Positions 15,497 to 22,934 of a DNA stretch of 40,287 nucleotides are shown piece by piece. Position 1 is the first letter of the stretch. The number at the start of each line of letters is the position of its first letter. The stretch covers positions 1 through 40,287 of the forward strand of contig DASWXM010000006.1 of assembly GCA_036405515.1 (NCBI GenBank). Direction: 5' to 3'. Position numbers and translations under genes: made by a program. This DNA is from JASLCR01 sp036405515 (lineage in GTDB: Bacteria; Patescibacteriota; Saccharimonadia; Saccharimonadales; Saccharimonadaceae). The notes below the pieces were generated by a model. That model had not been told where the DNA came from. It made no database searches and saw only the letters and a list, made by a program, of their open reading frames with translations.

Positions 15497-16858
15497 CTAG
15501 CTTTCTTCTCGAACGAGGGCTGTGTTACTGATGCCAATCATGGAAATGATGCCGCCTATAAGCAGCAAAGCGACCATCGCGACGATACCGCGCTTGAAAC
15601 CATCAAAATCGAGAGTCGAACCGGTGACGATGCCGATCATCGCCACACCGAGCAATCCAGCGATACGAGCCACAGCATTATTGATGGCTGAACCGATACC
15701 CGCTTGCTTCTCCCCCACCACTCCCAAGATCGCAGCTGTCAGCGGCGCGACGGTCATAGACAGGCCGAGACCGAAGATGATGACGCCGGGAAAGACATGC
15801 GTCCAGTAACTTACTGCTGGGTCAATATTCAGGAAAGTCAGAAAACCGAGCGCCGCAACCACAGGACCTGCCGCCATGAAAAACCGCGGACCGTACTTGC
15901 CCGCAAGCGCACCAAACCTAGGTGACAGCAGAAACATAATGATCGTGACCGGCAGAAACGACAAGCCGGCCTGCACGGCGGAATAGTGCCCGACCTGCTG
16001 GATGAAGATAATTACCATGAATGTCGAGATCGATAACGCGGCATAGATCGAGACTGTCGCGAGATTGCCGACACTGAAATTGCGTATCTTGAAAAGTGAG
16101 AGCGGCAGCATGGGCTGCGCAGTGCGGGCCTCGTGCCAGACAAATCCGACAAGCGAGATAATGCCACCTATGAGCGTGAGGTAAATCAGAGGGTTGTGCC
16201 AGCCAAGATGTGACTGCTCGATCAACGCGTAGCTCACTCCGCCCAGACCAACACTGCAGAGCACCGCACCGACGACATCGAGCTTGATAGACGTATCGCG
16301 ACGCTCGTCGAGCTCGAGTCGACTCAAAAGCCATAGTGTGCCAGCGATCAGCACGACATTGATCGCAAAGATAAGCCGCCACGACGCTGCATCGACCAGA
16401 AAGCCACCGACCAACGGCCCGATGACAAACGAGATGCCTGTCCAGGCCGTCCACGAGCCGATCGCCTTGCCTTGGGCAGCCCCGCGAAACGCCGCTATGA
16501 TCAGCGCCAGTGAGCTTGGCACGAGTAATGCTCCTGCTACACCCTGAAGAGCACGTGACACAATAAGCAGTTCGCTTGTCGGCGCGATAGCACACAAGAC
16601 CGAAGTGACACCAAACCCGACCAGCCCCGTCCATAGGATTTTCTTGCGGCCGAAAAGATCGGAAAATGACCCGGCAAGGAGCATCAGAGCTCCGAGCGTG
16701 ATCAAGTAGGCATCTACTACCCACTGTTGGGTGACCAGGCCACCGCCCAGTTCGTCGGAGATATCAGGCAACGCGACGTTGATGACAGAGCCATCGAGAA
16801 AAGCAACTGAAGACGCCATGATGGCGATGAGGAGAACGAGACGTTGCTTGCTGGTCAT
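15497..16858 (-). CDS. MFS multidrug exporter, DHA2 (14-TM) type
   Basis: A 453-residue major facilitator with about 14 hydrophobic helices. The start LIAIMASSVAFLDGSVINVALPDIS carries the DHA2 motif D1 (LDxTVVNVALP). Motif A lies in AGSFSDLFGRKKIL, and motif C-like glycines and prolines are in SWTAWTGISFVIGPLVGGFL. Such proteins export drugs or antiseptics by proton antiport. The last helix is short and the C-terminal tail REES is brief. TATACT ends six bases before the ATG, giving a leaderless mRNA. The gene stands alone: its only close neighbours are the VOC gene converging on its 3' end and a small membrane-protein gene 15 bases upstream on the same strand. Confidence 0.93.
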   Translation of the reverse strand: MTSKQRLVLLIAIMASSVAFLDGSVINVALPDISDELGGGLVTQQWVVDAYLITLGALMLLAGSFSDLFGRKKILWTGLVGFGVTSVLCAIAPTSELLIVSRALQGVAGALLVPSSLALIIAAFRGAAQGKAIGSWTAWTGISFVIGPLVGGFLVDAASWRLIFAINVVLIAGTLWLLSRLELDERRDTSIKLDVVGAVLCSVGLGGVSYALIEQSHLGWHNPLIYLTLIGGIISLVGFVWHEARTAQPMLPLSLFKIRNFSVGNLATVSIYAALSISTFMVIIFIQQVGHYSAVQAGLSFLPVTIIMFLLSPRFGALAGKYGPRFFMAAGPVVAALGFLTFLNIDPAVSYWTHVFPGVIIFGLGLSMTVAPLTAAILGVVGEKQAGIGSAINNAVARIAGLLGVAMIGIVTGSTLDFDGFKRGIVAMVALLLIGGIISMIGISNTALVREES

Positions 16859-16870
16859 ACTCGTAGTATA
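16859..16870 (-). promoter_or_regulatory. -10 element for leaderless MFS gene
   Basis: TATACT on the minus strand (16865-16870) ends six bases before the ATG at 16858. This box overlaps the last codons of the upstream membrane-protein gene's downstream flank; no Shine-Dalgarno is visible. Confidence 0.55.
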
Positions 16871-16873
16871 CGC

Positions 16874-17149
16874 CTACTGGCAGAAGAAACCGATGATCAC
16901 GATGACAAACACCACCGCACCAAGAACCCGCCGGAACGGACTGGCGCCTTGGGTTATCTCAAGATACGCCCAAGTGAAAAGAAATGCTGCGCTAAGTAAC
17001 TCTAAGCCAGATCGCAATGCTCCTGGACCAAGCAGATGAGAGACGACCATGAAAGCAAACCAGCCAATGATAGGCAGGTTCGGTTTTTGCCAGATCACAG
17101 CACGGCCATGCTTGTCGCATATAAACCAGCGAAGTGTCTTTTGGAGCAT
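16874..17149 (-). CDS. small membrane protein of unknown function
   Basis: A 91-residue protein with an amphipathic, basic N-terminus (LRWFICDKHGRAVIWQKPNLP) and three hydrophobic stretches: IIGWFAFMVVSHLLG, LLSAAFLFTWAYLEIT and VLGAVVFVIVIIGFFCQ. The short loops carry the conserved-looking sequence GASPFRRVLG. I recognise the general pattern as a conserved small membrane protein but have no function for it. TATAAT ends five bases before the ATG. The MFS gene starts 15 bases downstream with its own promoter. Confidence 0.8.
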   Translation of the reverse strand: MLQKTLRWFICDKHGRAVIWQKPNLPIIGWFAFMVVSHLLGPGALRSGLELLSAAFLFTWAYLEITQGASPFRRVLGAVVFVIVIIGFFCQ

Positions 17150-17160
17150 ATCTAATTATA
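17150..17160 (-). promoter_or_regulatory. -10 element for leaderless small membrane protein
   Basis: TATAAT on the minus strand (17155-17160) ends five bases before the ATG at 17149, the shortest gap in the window. Confidence 0.5.
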
Positions 17161-17203
17161 CCGACACTCCGCCGGACAAAGCGAGCGATCAAGCAGGGCC
17201 AGG

Positions 17204-17644
17204 CTATAAGTAGGTAAATTCTTTTACTTCGCCGGATGCGATATCCTGCTCGATATCCGCTTCCTGCAGAAAGTCCGGCAAAATTACTTCTTTTTTCGGA
17301 TCGATAAAGCCGTGCTGCGCTATCTCAATATGACCGTGTGTCGTGCTCGCTAGATCAATCTCGACGTCATAGTCATCAACATTTGTGATGAGATAGAAAA
17401 ATTCGAGAAATTCCCGATCACTTCCACCGTATTGCTGAATATACAGCAATCTACCAATCTCGGGTGCGATGCCCGTCTCTTCTATCAGCTCACGGCGCAG
17501 ACCGTCACGGAGTGATTCGCCATCATCCAGTCCACCGCCCGGCGTCGACCAAAAGTCCGACTCGCCGTTCCCTTCTATATGTTTTTGGGCAAATAGTTTG
17601 CCGTTTTTGTATATGATTCCGCGCACCGTAATACGTCGTGTCAT
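17204..17644 (-). CDS. NUDIX hydrolase
   Basis: A 146-residue NUDIX protein. The Nudix box (Gx5Ex7REUxEExGU) is complete, running from GLDDGESL to RRELIEETGI, with the preceding strand WSTPGGG. It should hydrolyse a nucleoside-diphosphate-linked compound; specificity cannot be read from the sequence. The frame continues upstream to 17716, but the ATG at 17644 has AAGGAGAG in front of it and begins the typical first strand (TRRITVRGIIYKNGKL). About 100 bases upstream lie an inverted repeat GATCCC-GA-GGGATC and AT-rich promoter-like DNA. Confidence 0.9.
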   Translation of the reverse strand: MTRRITVRGIIYKNGKLFAQKHIEGNGESDFWSTPGGGLDDGESLRDGLRRELIEETGIAPEIGRLLYIQQYGGSDREFLEFFYLITNVDDYDVEIDLASTTHGHIEIAQHGFIDPKKEVILPDFLQEADIEQDIASGEVKEFTYL

Positions 17645-17722
17645 TGTGACTCTCCTTGTGTAAGTAGTGATGTAAGTAAGAGTGCGAGAGGTCACGGCTC
17701 GTCCGTACGTACACACATAGCG

Positions 17723-17736
17723 GATCCCGAGGGATC
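17723..17736. repeat. inverted repeat between divergent transcripts
   Basis: GATCCC (17723-17728), GA, GGGATC (17731-17736). It sits between the NUDIX gene and the small ORF/PAP2 unit. With a two-base spacer it is more likely a DNA-binding site than an RNA hairpin. Confidence 0.3.
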
Positions 17737-17750
17737 ATAATGGGAATTAT

Positions 17751-17761
17751 TATAATGAACC
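17751..17761 (+). promoter_or_regulatory. -10 element for a candidate leaderless small ORF
   Basis: TATAAT (17751-17756) ends five bases before the ATG at 17762, the same geometry as for the annotated leaderless genes. Confidence 0.4.
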
Positions 17762-17836
17762 ATGCGACGGATTGCCAGATATTTTATCATGAGTATCCTC
17801 GCACTCAACATCTGGGAGTTATTCGACTATACTTGA
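17762..17836 (+). CDS. candidate 24-residue leaderless peptide
   Basis: A 25-codon frame (ATG 17762, TGA 17834-17836) that begins with two Arg and continues with a hydrophobic stretch (YFIMSILALNIWELF). TATAAT lies five bases before its ATG. Its last codons overlap the -10 of the PAP2 gene (17828-17833), so transcription of the two must interact. It could be a short membrane peptide, a leader, or a chance frame. No homologue can be claimed. Confidence 0.35.
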   Translation: MRRIARYFIMSILALNIWELFDYT

Positions 17837-17840
17837 GAGT
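17828..17840 (+). promoter_or_regulatory. -10 element for leaderless PAP2 gene
   Basis: TATACT (17828-17833) ends seven bases before the ATG at 17841, with no Shine-Dalgarno. Confidence 0.55.
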
Positions 17841-18377
17841 ATGAAGTCACTCGCTCATCGTTTAGACGCCAGTATCAATAATGTGATCACAAGTTGGCCA
17901 GCTTCGCTGAAGCCACTTTTTGTAGCGACAACCGCTCTCGGCGGCCCCCTGATCACGATCGCAGTCGGTACCGCAGTCATACTCTACGGCTACGTACAGG
18001 AAAATCCGCGGCTTGCTCTGGCCGGAATGATGGTATGGGTAATTATCGGAATCGGCACAGTCCTGAAGCTACTATTCGGACGAAAACGACCGCTGACCGA
18101 ATACGTACAGAATATGCACTTTAAGACATTGAGCTTTCCGAGTGGACATGCGACGGGAGCTACTATCGCACACGGACTACTCGCATACCTGGCGTGGCAT
18201 GCGCTGCCCGAACCGTGGAGTTATATCGTAGCAGCAGCGATGACTGCGATCATCGTGCTTGTCGGCATCTCACGGATCTACCTAGGCGCACACTTCCCAA
18301 GCGATGTCGTGGCGGGCTGGCTGCTTGGCACGGCAGGTGTGCTCGTCATCATATTTCTCATAAGGCCGCTAGTATGA
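17841..18377 (+). CDS. PAP2-family membrane phosphatase
   Basis: A 178-residue membrane protein with five to six helices and the three PAP2 catalytic motifs in order: KLLFGRKRP (KX6RP), FPSGHAT (PSGH with the catalytic His) and SRIYLGAHFPSD (SRX5HX3D). The family removes phosphate from phosphatidic acid, undecaprenyl diphosphate or related lipids on the outer membrane face. Its stop codon overlaps the start of the lipid kinase gene (ATGA), so the two products are made together; a lipid substrate is therefore favoured over a small soluble one. Confidence 0.93.
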   Translation: MKSLAHRLDASINNVITSWPASLKPLFVATTALGGPLITIAVGTAVILYGYVQENPRLALAGMMVWVIIGIGTVLKLLFGRKRPLTEYVQNMHFKTLSFPSGHATGATIAHGLLAYLAWHALPEPWSYIVAAAMTAIIVLVGISRIYLGAHFPSDVVAGWLLGTAGVLVIIFLIRPLV

Positions 18378-19222
18378 AGCTAGCGCTCGTTTACAACCCG
18401 AAGTCCGGCTCGGCACTCACCAGGAGTGAGTTGCAGAAAAAGTGCACAGCAGCCAGCATCGAAGTCGAGGAATTCATCCCGATCAACAAAGGCTTTAAAC
18501 GCAAGCTGGTACCGCACATCAAAAAAGCCGGAACTATCGCCGTCATCGGTGGCGACGGGACGATCAGCGCGATTGCCGGACAGGTCGCTAACACCAAGGC
18601 CACACTCGTACCGCTGCCAGGCGGCACTTTGAACCATTTCACAAAAGACCTAGGCATACCGCAAGATATCGATAAAGCGCTGAAGCGGCTAAAGAAATGC
18701 CGACCACACGCGGTAGATATCGCCAGCGTCGATGATACGTTCTTTATCAACAACTCAAGCATGGGGCTCTACCCGGCATCCCTGCACGACCGCGAAGATA
18801 TCGAACCGCAGACCGGCAAATGGCCCGCCGCCGTGATCGCGTCGTTGCGGGCACTCGTCCGTTTCAAAACATATCATGTGACTATCGACGACCACACCTT
18901 CAAGACACCATTCATCTTTGTCGGTAACAACCGCTACTCCCTGACTTCGCTTGGTGGCACGGAACGATCATCTCTGGATGAAGGGATACTGACAGTCTAC
19001 GCCGCCAAAACGCAGTCGAGGCTGAGACTCCTGCAGATCGCTCTCTTCGCGCTCATCGGCAAAACCAAACACTTGCCCGACTTTGATGAGTTCCATCCGA
19101 AATCACTCACTATCAAAACAAAACGCGCCAAACTATCGGTCTCGCACGACGGCGAAGTGTCAAAATTCACTTCACCGCTTACCTATCAAATCCACAGTCG
19201 TGCCCTTAAGATACTTGGTTAG
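18374..19222 (+). CDS. diacylglycerol-kinase-family lipid kinase
   Basis: A 282-residue protein of the DAGK_cat/NAD-kinase fold. The nucleotide-binding motif is IAVIGGDGTISAIAGQV, the second loop is PLPGGTLNHFTKDLGIP, and the C-terminal half has the expected strand order with FINNSSMGLYPAS and FIFVGNNRYSL. It should phosphorylate diacylglycerol or a related lipid. The ATG at 18374 overlaps the PAP2 stop by four bases; an alternative frame start within PAP2 is not used because homology begins at KLALVYNPKSGSA. A kinase coupled to a phosphatase suggests a lipid-phosphate cycle, for instance recycling of lipids taken from a host. Confidence 0.92.
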   Translation: MKLALVYNPKSGSALTRSELQKKCTAASIEVEEFIPINKGFKRKLVPHIKKAGTIAVIGGDGTISAIAGQVANTKATLVPLPGGTLNHFTKDLGIPQDIDKALKRLKKCRPHAVDIASVDDTFFINNSSMGLYPASLHDREDIEPQTGKWPAAVIASLRALVRFKTYHVTIDDHTFKTPFIFVGNNRYSLTSLGGTERSSLDEGILTVYAAKTQSRLRLLQIALFALIGKTKHLPDFDEFHPKSLTIKTKRAKLSVSHDGEVSKFTSPLTYQIHSRALKILG

Positions 19223-19280
19223 ACATAAAGCATTAATGTTAAAAATATTACAACGACATATTATTTCATATAATCAATTG

Positions 19281-19310
19281 TTGTACTTGTAAAACTTATG
19301 GGAGTATAAT
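19281..19310 (+). promoter_or_regulatory. promoter of the secreted 500-residue protein
   Basis: TATAAT (19305-19310) with TTGTAC (19281-19286) 18 bases upstream. The leader is about 40 bases and ends with GGGAGGAG before the ATG, so this is a normal leadered gene with potentially high expression. Confidence 0.5.
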
Positions 19311-19357
19311 AGTAATACACCACTTTTTATCTACTTTAACAAAGGGAGGAGTTCGGT

Positions 19358-20860
19358 ATGATTGCTTCAGCTTTGCGCTGGCTCAAGACCGGTGCTCACA
19401 AAAACCAAAAGTCCCTTATCAAACATCTACTAACTTTTACGGCCATGGTCGGGCTCGTGAGCATACTATCATCGCCCGCCGTCTTCGCTGCCAATCCCGT
19501 GATGTGGACTGGCAACGGCACGACGAATGGCATGTGTAATACGCTCAATTCGGACATAAGTGTGCCAGCAGGACAGCAGCAATGGCTGTTTATCCTGACT
19601 AGTCCGAGTGCAGGGCCGTGGACACTGACCGCTCAGTTCAACCCAGCTACAACACCCAACCCAATAGTCGTGGCTGGCGTACAACAAGGTGGCGGCTCGG
19701 TACACTTCACCGTGAATACTGAGATTGGCGCACAGCTACTTAGCGCCACAGCAACCAATGGCAATAGCAATAGTGTTTTGACAGTTTCACACTGTGGTTA
19801 TCATGCACAGCTAACGGTCAACAAGACAGCTGCGACCACTTACACGCGTGATTTTGACTGGACGATCAACAAATCGGTTGATCAGACGAGCCTACTGCTC
19901 TCACCCGGACAGCAGCATGTGCTCAACTACTCCGTCAACGTTACCAAAGACAATGGCACCGATAGTAATTGGTCGGCTTCCGGCAATATCTCTGTGAAAA
20001 ATACTGACCCGGTACGCCCTGCTACTGGAGTAGTTGTTATGGATAATATCTCTGGTTTCGGTAACGTAACGGTCAATTGTCCATCTACGACGATCGCTCC
20101 CGGAGCAACGATGTTCTGTACATATGGTCCGGTTAGTTTGCTGGATGCACTCAGCCGCCTAAATACCGCTACAGCCACAACCGTAACTGCAGGTATAGAG
20201 GCAGGGGTTGGTACAGCCGATGTGGTGTTCGGCGACCCAACCGCGGTGCTCGATAATTGTGTCGATATATCCGATACATTTGCCGGCGTTTTAGGTAACA
20301 CATGTGCAAGCAATACGTACAACTACATACGTACGGTTACCGCAGACGCACTACCATGTGGCAACAGTACACTCACCAACACTGCGTCACTTGTGAGTGA
20401 CGATGGCACGACCAAGACGTCAAGTGCAAATGTCAGTGTCAATGTTGCGTGTGCTCAAGGATGCACATTAACGCAAGGCTACTGGAAAACGCATTCATCA
20501 TACGGCCCTGCGCCATACGATGATACGTGGGCAAAACTGCCAAACGGTGCAGATACCTCGTTCTTCCTCAGCGGACAGACATGGTACCAAGTATTCAAGA
20601 CCGCCCCAGCTGGCAACGCATACTACCAGCTCGCTCACCAGTATATGGCTACTCAACTAAACGTGCTCAATGGTGCAAGCGTACCTTCATCGGTACAGAC
20701 AGCGCTCAACAACGCTGCGCTTCTACTCAGCAGCTATACGCCAGCGCAGATAGCTGCCATGAAGGCAACCGCGACAGCACGTAAAGCATTCGTCAGTACT
20801 GCGAGTGTCCTTGCCTCGTACAATGAAGGGCAAGTTGGTCCCGGTCACTGCTCAGAATAA
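19358..20860 (+). CDS. secreted surface-type protein with DUF11-like repeats and a CTxTQGYWKTH domain
   Basis: A 500-residue secreted protein. A long basic N-region precedes a hydrophobic segment and the cleavage site AVFA-ANP. Residues about 45-145 form a beta-rich domain; about 155-365 read as two Ig/DUF11-like domains (YTRDFDWTINKSVDQTSLLLSPGQQHVLNYSVNVT, then TLTNTASLVSDDGTTKTSSANVSV). From about 369, CTLTQGYWKTH opens a C-terminal domain found in various secreted bacterial proteins, ending GPGHCSE. Several Cys could form disulfides. No sortase motif or C-terminal anchor is seen. It is monocistronic with a strong Shine-Dalgarno and a clear terminator. A role in contact with other cells is possible but not shown. 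Confidence 0.88.
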   Translation: MIASALRWLKTGAHKNQKSLIKHLLTFTAMVGLVSILSSPAVFAANPVMWTGNGTTNGMCNTLNSDISVPAGQQQWLFILTSPSAGPWTLTAQFNPATTPNPIVVAGVQQGGGSVHFTVNTEIGAQLLSATATNGNSNSVLTVSHCGYHAQLTVNKTAATTYTRDFDWTINKSVDQTSLLLSPGQQHVLNYSVNVTKDNGTDSNWSASGNISVKNTDPVRPATGVVVMDNISGFGNVTVNCPSTTIAPGATMFCTYGPVSLLDALSRLNTATATTVTAGIEAGVGTADVVFGDPTAVLDNCVDISDTFAGVLGNTCASNTYNYIRTVTADALPCGNSTLTNTASLVSDDGTTKTSSANVSVNVACAQGCTLTQGYWKTHSSYGPAPYDDTWAKLPNGADTSFFLSGQTWYQVFKTAPAGNAYYQLAHQYMATQLNVLNGASVPSSVQTALNNAALLLSSYTPAQIAAMKATATARKAFVSTASVLASYNEGQVGPGHCSE

Positions 20861-20882
20861 ACACTCATCACCAAACAACATT

Positions 20883-20911
20883 ATCACCCTCGTCAGCACA
20901 GCGAGGGTGAT
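20883..20911 (+). terminator. intrinsic terminator after the secreted protein gene
   Basis: A 10-bp perfect stem (20883-20892 with 20902-20911, ATCACCCTCG and its complement), nine-base loop, then TAATTAT. It separates this gene from the converging Pr6Pr gene. Confidence 0.8.
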
Positions 20912-20936
20912 TAATTATAAGGGACCGAGGCTCTAA

Positions 20937-21554
20937 TCAGCGCTTTCTAGTGGGGACAGCAAACTTATTCGCCAACCACACCAGAATAACGCCAAATACC
21001 AATAAGCAAGTGACCGTGAATGCCGTCGACCCATAATCATGTGTCGCGGGATTAAGAAACGGGTACGGGTACCAGCCGATGATCGCCCCGCGTACCAAGC
21101 TGTAGATGAGATATACGACTGGAAACAGCAGCCACAAAAGTGATTTGACAAACGACATTACCCGTCGCGGCCGATCAATAAGGAAATCGACAAGCACAGC
21201 GACAGGTATGAGATAGTGCAGCACAGTATTGTCCCACGGCACCGCCGTGAGCGCGACACCTTCAAGCCCCGACAGAAGAAACGAAAATCCGACACCCACG
21301 ATAATGATATACACCGTCGTCGCACTTCTTAAGGCATCAAACTTGCGAGGTTTGCCTACAGCAACCGCTAGAGCGCTCAGCAGAAACGTAACGACGACAA
21401 GGATATTCGACTCAACGGTAAAAAAGCTCAAGAAGTTCACAGGATTGAACTTCCCTCTTTCAATCAGAATCACGATTTCAGTGATGAGGGCGCTAAAACC
21501 GAGGAGCGCGAAGAATAATCGGTAAGCAATAAGTAGATTTTTGTGTCGTATCAT
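20937..21554 (-). CDS. Pr6Pr family membrane protein
   Basis: A 205-residue membrane protein with six helices. It matches the Pr6Pr family: an N-terminal LIAYRLFFALLGFSALITEI, FLSFFTVESNILVVVTFLLSA, then the conserved WDNTVLHYLIPVAVLVDFLI with the invariant-looking His, and the YPYPFLNP loop near the C-terminus. The function is unknown. The frame is open to 21623, but the ATG at 21554 is chosen because TATAAT ends seven bases before it, predicting a leaderless mRNA. It diverges from the YggT gene. Confidence 0.88.
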   Translation of the reverse strand: MIRHKNLLIAYRLFFALLGFSALITEIVILIERGKFNPVNFLSFFTVESNILVVVTFLLSALAVAVGKPRKFDALRSATTVYIIIVGVGFSFLLSGLEGVALTAVPWDNTVLHYLIPVAVLVDFLIDRPRRVMSFVKSLLWLLFPVVYLIYSLVRGAIIGWYPYPFLNPATHDYGSTAFTVTCLLVFGVILVWLANKFAVPTRKR

Positions 21555-21567
21555 GCTTTTGATTATA
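21555..21567 (-). promoter_or_regulatory. -10 element for leaderless Pr6Pr gene
   Basis: TATAAT on the minus strand (21562-21567) ends seven bases before the ATG at 21554. Confidence 0.55.
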
Positions 21568-21643
21568 CCGTGCAGACATCCAATTCGATATAGCTGAAAA
21601 TAAGTGGTAAAATAGAAGTACAATTAGTTAATCGGAGGGAATT

Positions 21644-22039
21644 ATGCAGGACGATATGCAAGAAACCGAGGTTCGAGAAACTACCACTCAAGACGGAGAT
21701 ACCACCGTACGGAAGCAAGCTGTTGCGCGCAGTCAGCGTACACCGGGCATTATAGCCGCACAACGTGCCGTTTGGTTTATTGTGGGGCTGATCAATATCA
21801 TTATTGCGCTACGATTTGTATTCTTACTACTTGGTGCCAACCGAGGAGCTGCCTTTACTGACCTAGTGTACTCAATCAGTGCACCATTTGTTGCGCCATT
21901 TGTCGGTATCTTTGGTGAGCCAACATACGGCAGATCAGTATTTGAACTAAGCAGCGTACTCGCAATAGTAATCTATCTGCTAATCGGCTGGGGTATCGTG
22001 AAGTTACTCACAATTGCGGGTCCACGAGATACAATATAA
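21644..22039 (+). CDS. YggT-family membrane protein
   Basis: A 131-residue protein. The first 45 residues are hydrophilic and charged (VRETTTQDGDTTVRKQAVARSQRTPG). Two or three hydrophobic segments follow with the YggT pattern: AQRAVWFIVGLINIIIALRFVFLLLGAN, then YSISAPFVAPFVGIFGEPTYG and a last helix. YggT proteins are small integral membrane proteins of poorly known role, sometimes linked to osmotic stress and to division gene clusters. CGGAGGG before the ATG gives a normal start. The TAA stop lies inside the TATAAT box (22035-22040) in front of the next gene, which is in the same frame. Confidence 0.87.
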   Translation: MQDDMQETEVRETTTQDGDTTVRKQAVARSQRTPGIIAAQRAVWFIVGLINIIIALRFVFLLLGANRGAAFTDLVYSISAPFVAPFVGIFGEPTYGRSVFELSSVLAIVIYLLIGWGIVKLLTIAGPRDTI

Positions 22040-22057
22040 TCACGGCAAGAGAAAAGG
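22035..22057 (+). promoter_or_regulatory. -10 element and ribosome site of the NUDIX gene
   Basis: TATAAT (22035-22040) contains the YggT stop. AAAAGG (22052-22057) is the only plausible ribosome site in the leader and lies far upstream of the first ATG at 22112. Confidence 0.45.
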
Positions 22058-22111
22058 ATAACCGCTACCATAGAAGGCTACATTAAAGATATTCGGACAG
22101 CTGTCGGCACC

Positions 22112-22534
22112 ATGCCGATCATACTGAATTTTGCTTGCGTATGTATATACGATGATCGAGGAAGAATACTTTTGCAAGCCCGTGACAAAGAGCTGGCGAA
22201 ATGGGGCTTTCCTGGCGGCGCCCTCGAGTACGGTGAGTCGTATGCTAATGCGGCAATACGAGAATGCCGGGAAGAAACAGGCTACGAAATAGCGCTCGAT
22301 GAGTTTATCGGTATCTTTGACGAATATTTCGCGAGTTACCCAAATGGCAATGCACAGACAATCGTTGTAGCATACACTGGCCACATAGTATCTGGCGAGG
22401 AGTTTATCGATAACAAAGAGACATACGCTCTTAAATGGTTTGCAGCAGACGAAATGCCCGCTCTTTTCAATGAACAAAATCAGATCATCTACAAATCAAT
22501 TAAGGCAAACGGGGGAGCATCCCTAGCTCGTTAG
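22112..22534 (+). CDS. NUDIX hydrolase, start uncertain
   Basis: A NUDIX protein of at least 140 residues; the box GGALEYGESYANAAIRECREE...GY is intact, with WGFPGG before it and the later strand ALKWFAADEMP. The ATG at 22112 is the first standard start, but the 14 codons before it (22070-22111, reading IEGYIKDIRTAVGT) look like the real N-terminal helix of this subfamily, which commonly opens Y-I-x-x-I/L-R-x-x-V-G. No ATG, GTG or TTG exists between the YggT stop and 22112 in this frame. An ATA (22070 or 22058) or ATT start, or a base error, would explain this. It probably removes oxidised or foreign nucleotides. Confidence 0.85.
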   Translation: MPIILNFACVCIYDDRGRILLQARDKELAKWGFPGGALEYGESYANAAIRECREETGYEIALDEFIGIFDEYFASYPNGNAQTIVVAYTGHIVSGEEFIDNKETYALKWFAADEMPALFNEQNQIIYKSIKANGGASLAR

Positions 22535-22553
22535 CTGACATACCAAGCTTCCA

Positions 22554-22569
22554 TTGAGTTTGAACTCAA
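22554..22569 (+). terminator. weak hairpin between converging NUDIX and ChaB genes
   Basis: TTGAGTT-TG-AACTCAA (22554-22569) followed by ATTTCT. The stem is AT-rich and the U-tract poor, so termination is only a possibility. Confidence 0.3.
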
Positions 22570-22624
22570 ATTTCTACCATAGCAAGATATTCATCTCATA
22601 TCGATTAGCTATGCGGCATCTCCT

Positions 22625-22855
22625 TTACAGCTTATGCCACTTATCATCGTCGCTTTTTTCGTAGCCGGCTTTTTTGACCGCGCTCCATGCCACGCGGTGA
22701 GCAGTTTCCTCGCGATCCGCATGTCCACGACGCTCCTCGGGCTTGTCATATTGGTCATATGCACTATTGAACGCTTCTTTGTAGATATCCTGAGCATGCT
22801 GCGGAAGAGCATTACGCACACTGTCAGGCAAGTTTTTTGTTGATTGATACGGCAT
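22625..22855 (-). CDS. ChaB-family protein
   Basis: A 76-residue protein matching ChaB: MPYQSTKNLPDSVRNALPQHAQDIYKEAFNSAYDQY, then EETAHRVAWSAVKKAGYEKSDD. ChaB was named as a putative regulator of the ChaA cation antiporter, but the domain is widespread in small stand-alone proteins whose role is unknown. Nine extra codons exist upstream in frame; the ATG at 22855 is chosen because the family starts MPYx and GAGGTG precedes it. No ChaA-type antiporter is in the window. Confidence 0.92.
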   Translation of the reverse strand: MPYQSTKNLPDSVRNALPQHAQDIYKEAFNSAYDQYDKPEERRGHADREETAHRVAWSAVKKAGYEKSDDDKWHKL

Positions 22856-22934
22856 GGTTACACCTCGCTTTCTCTTATTCAACTATTCACCTACTATTAT
22901 ACGCCTATCACAGCACACCTATCAACTCGGCAAG

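Noticed and set aside
15918..16724. 268-codon open frame on the minus strand in a second frame
   Set aside because: It lies wholly inside the MFS transporter gene, its translation is low in hydrophobic and conserved patterns, and it has no promoter or ribosome site.
17870..17895. TGTGATCACA inside the PAP2 gene
   Set aside because: Resembles CRP half-sites, but the spacer is absent and it lies within coding sequence.
21660..21680. GGTTCGAG, like the T-arm of a tRNA
   Set aside because: It is within the YggT coding region and no acceptor stem or other arms can be drawn around it. A similar match near 12396 is within the YdeI-like gene.
22040..22477. 145-codon open frame on the minus strand
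   Set aside because: Antisense to the NUDIX gene; Cys-rich random-looking translation without start signals.
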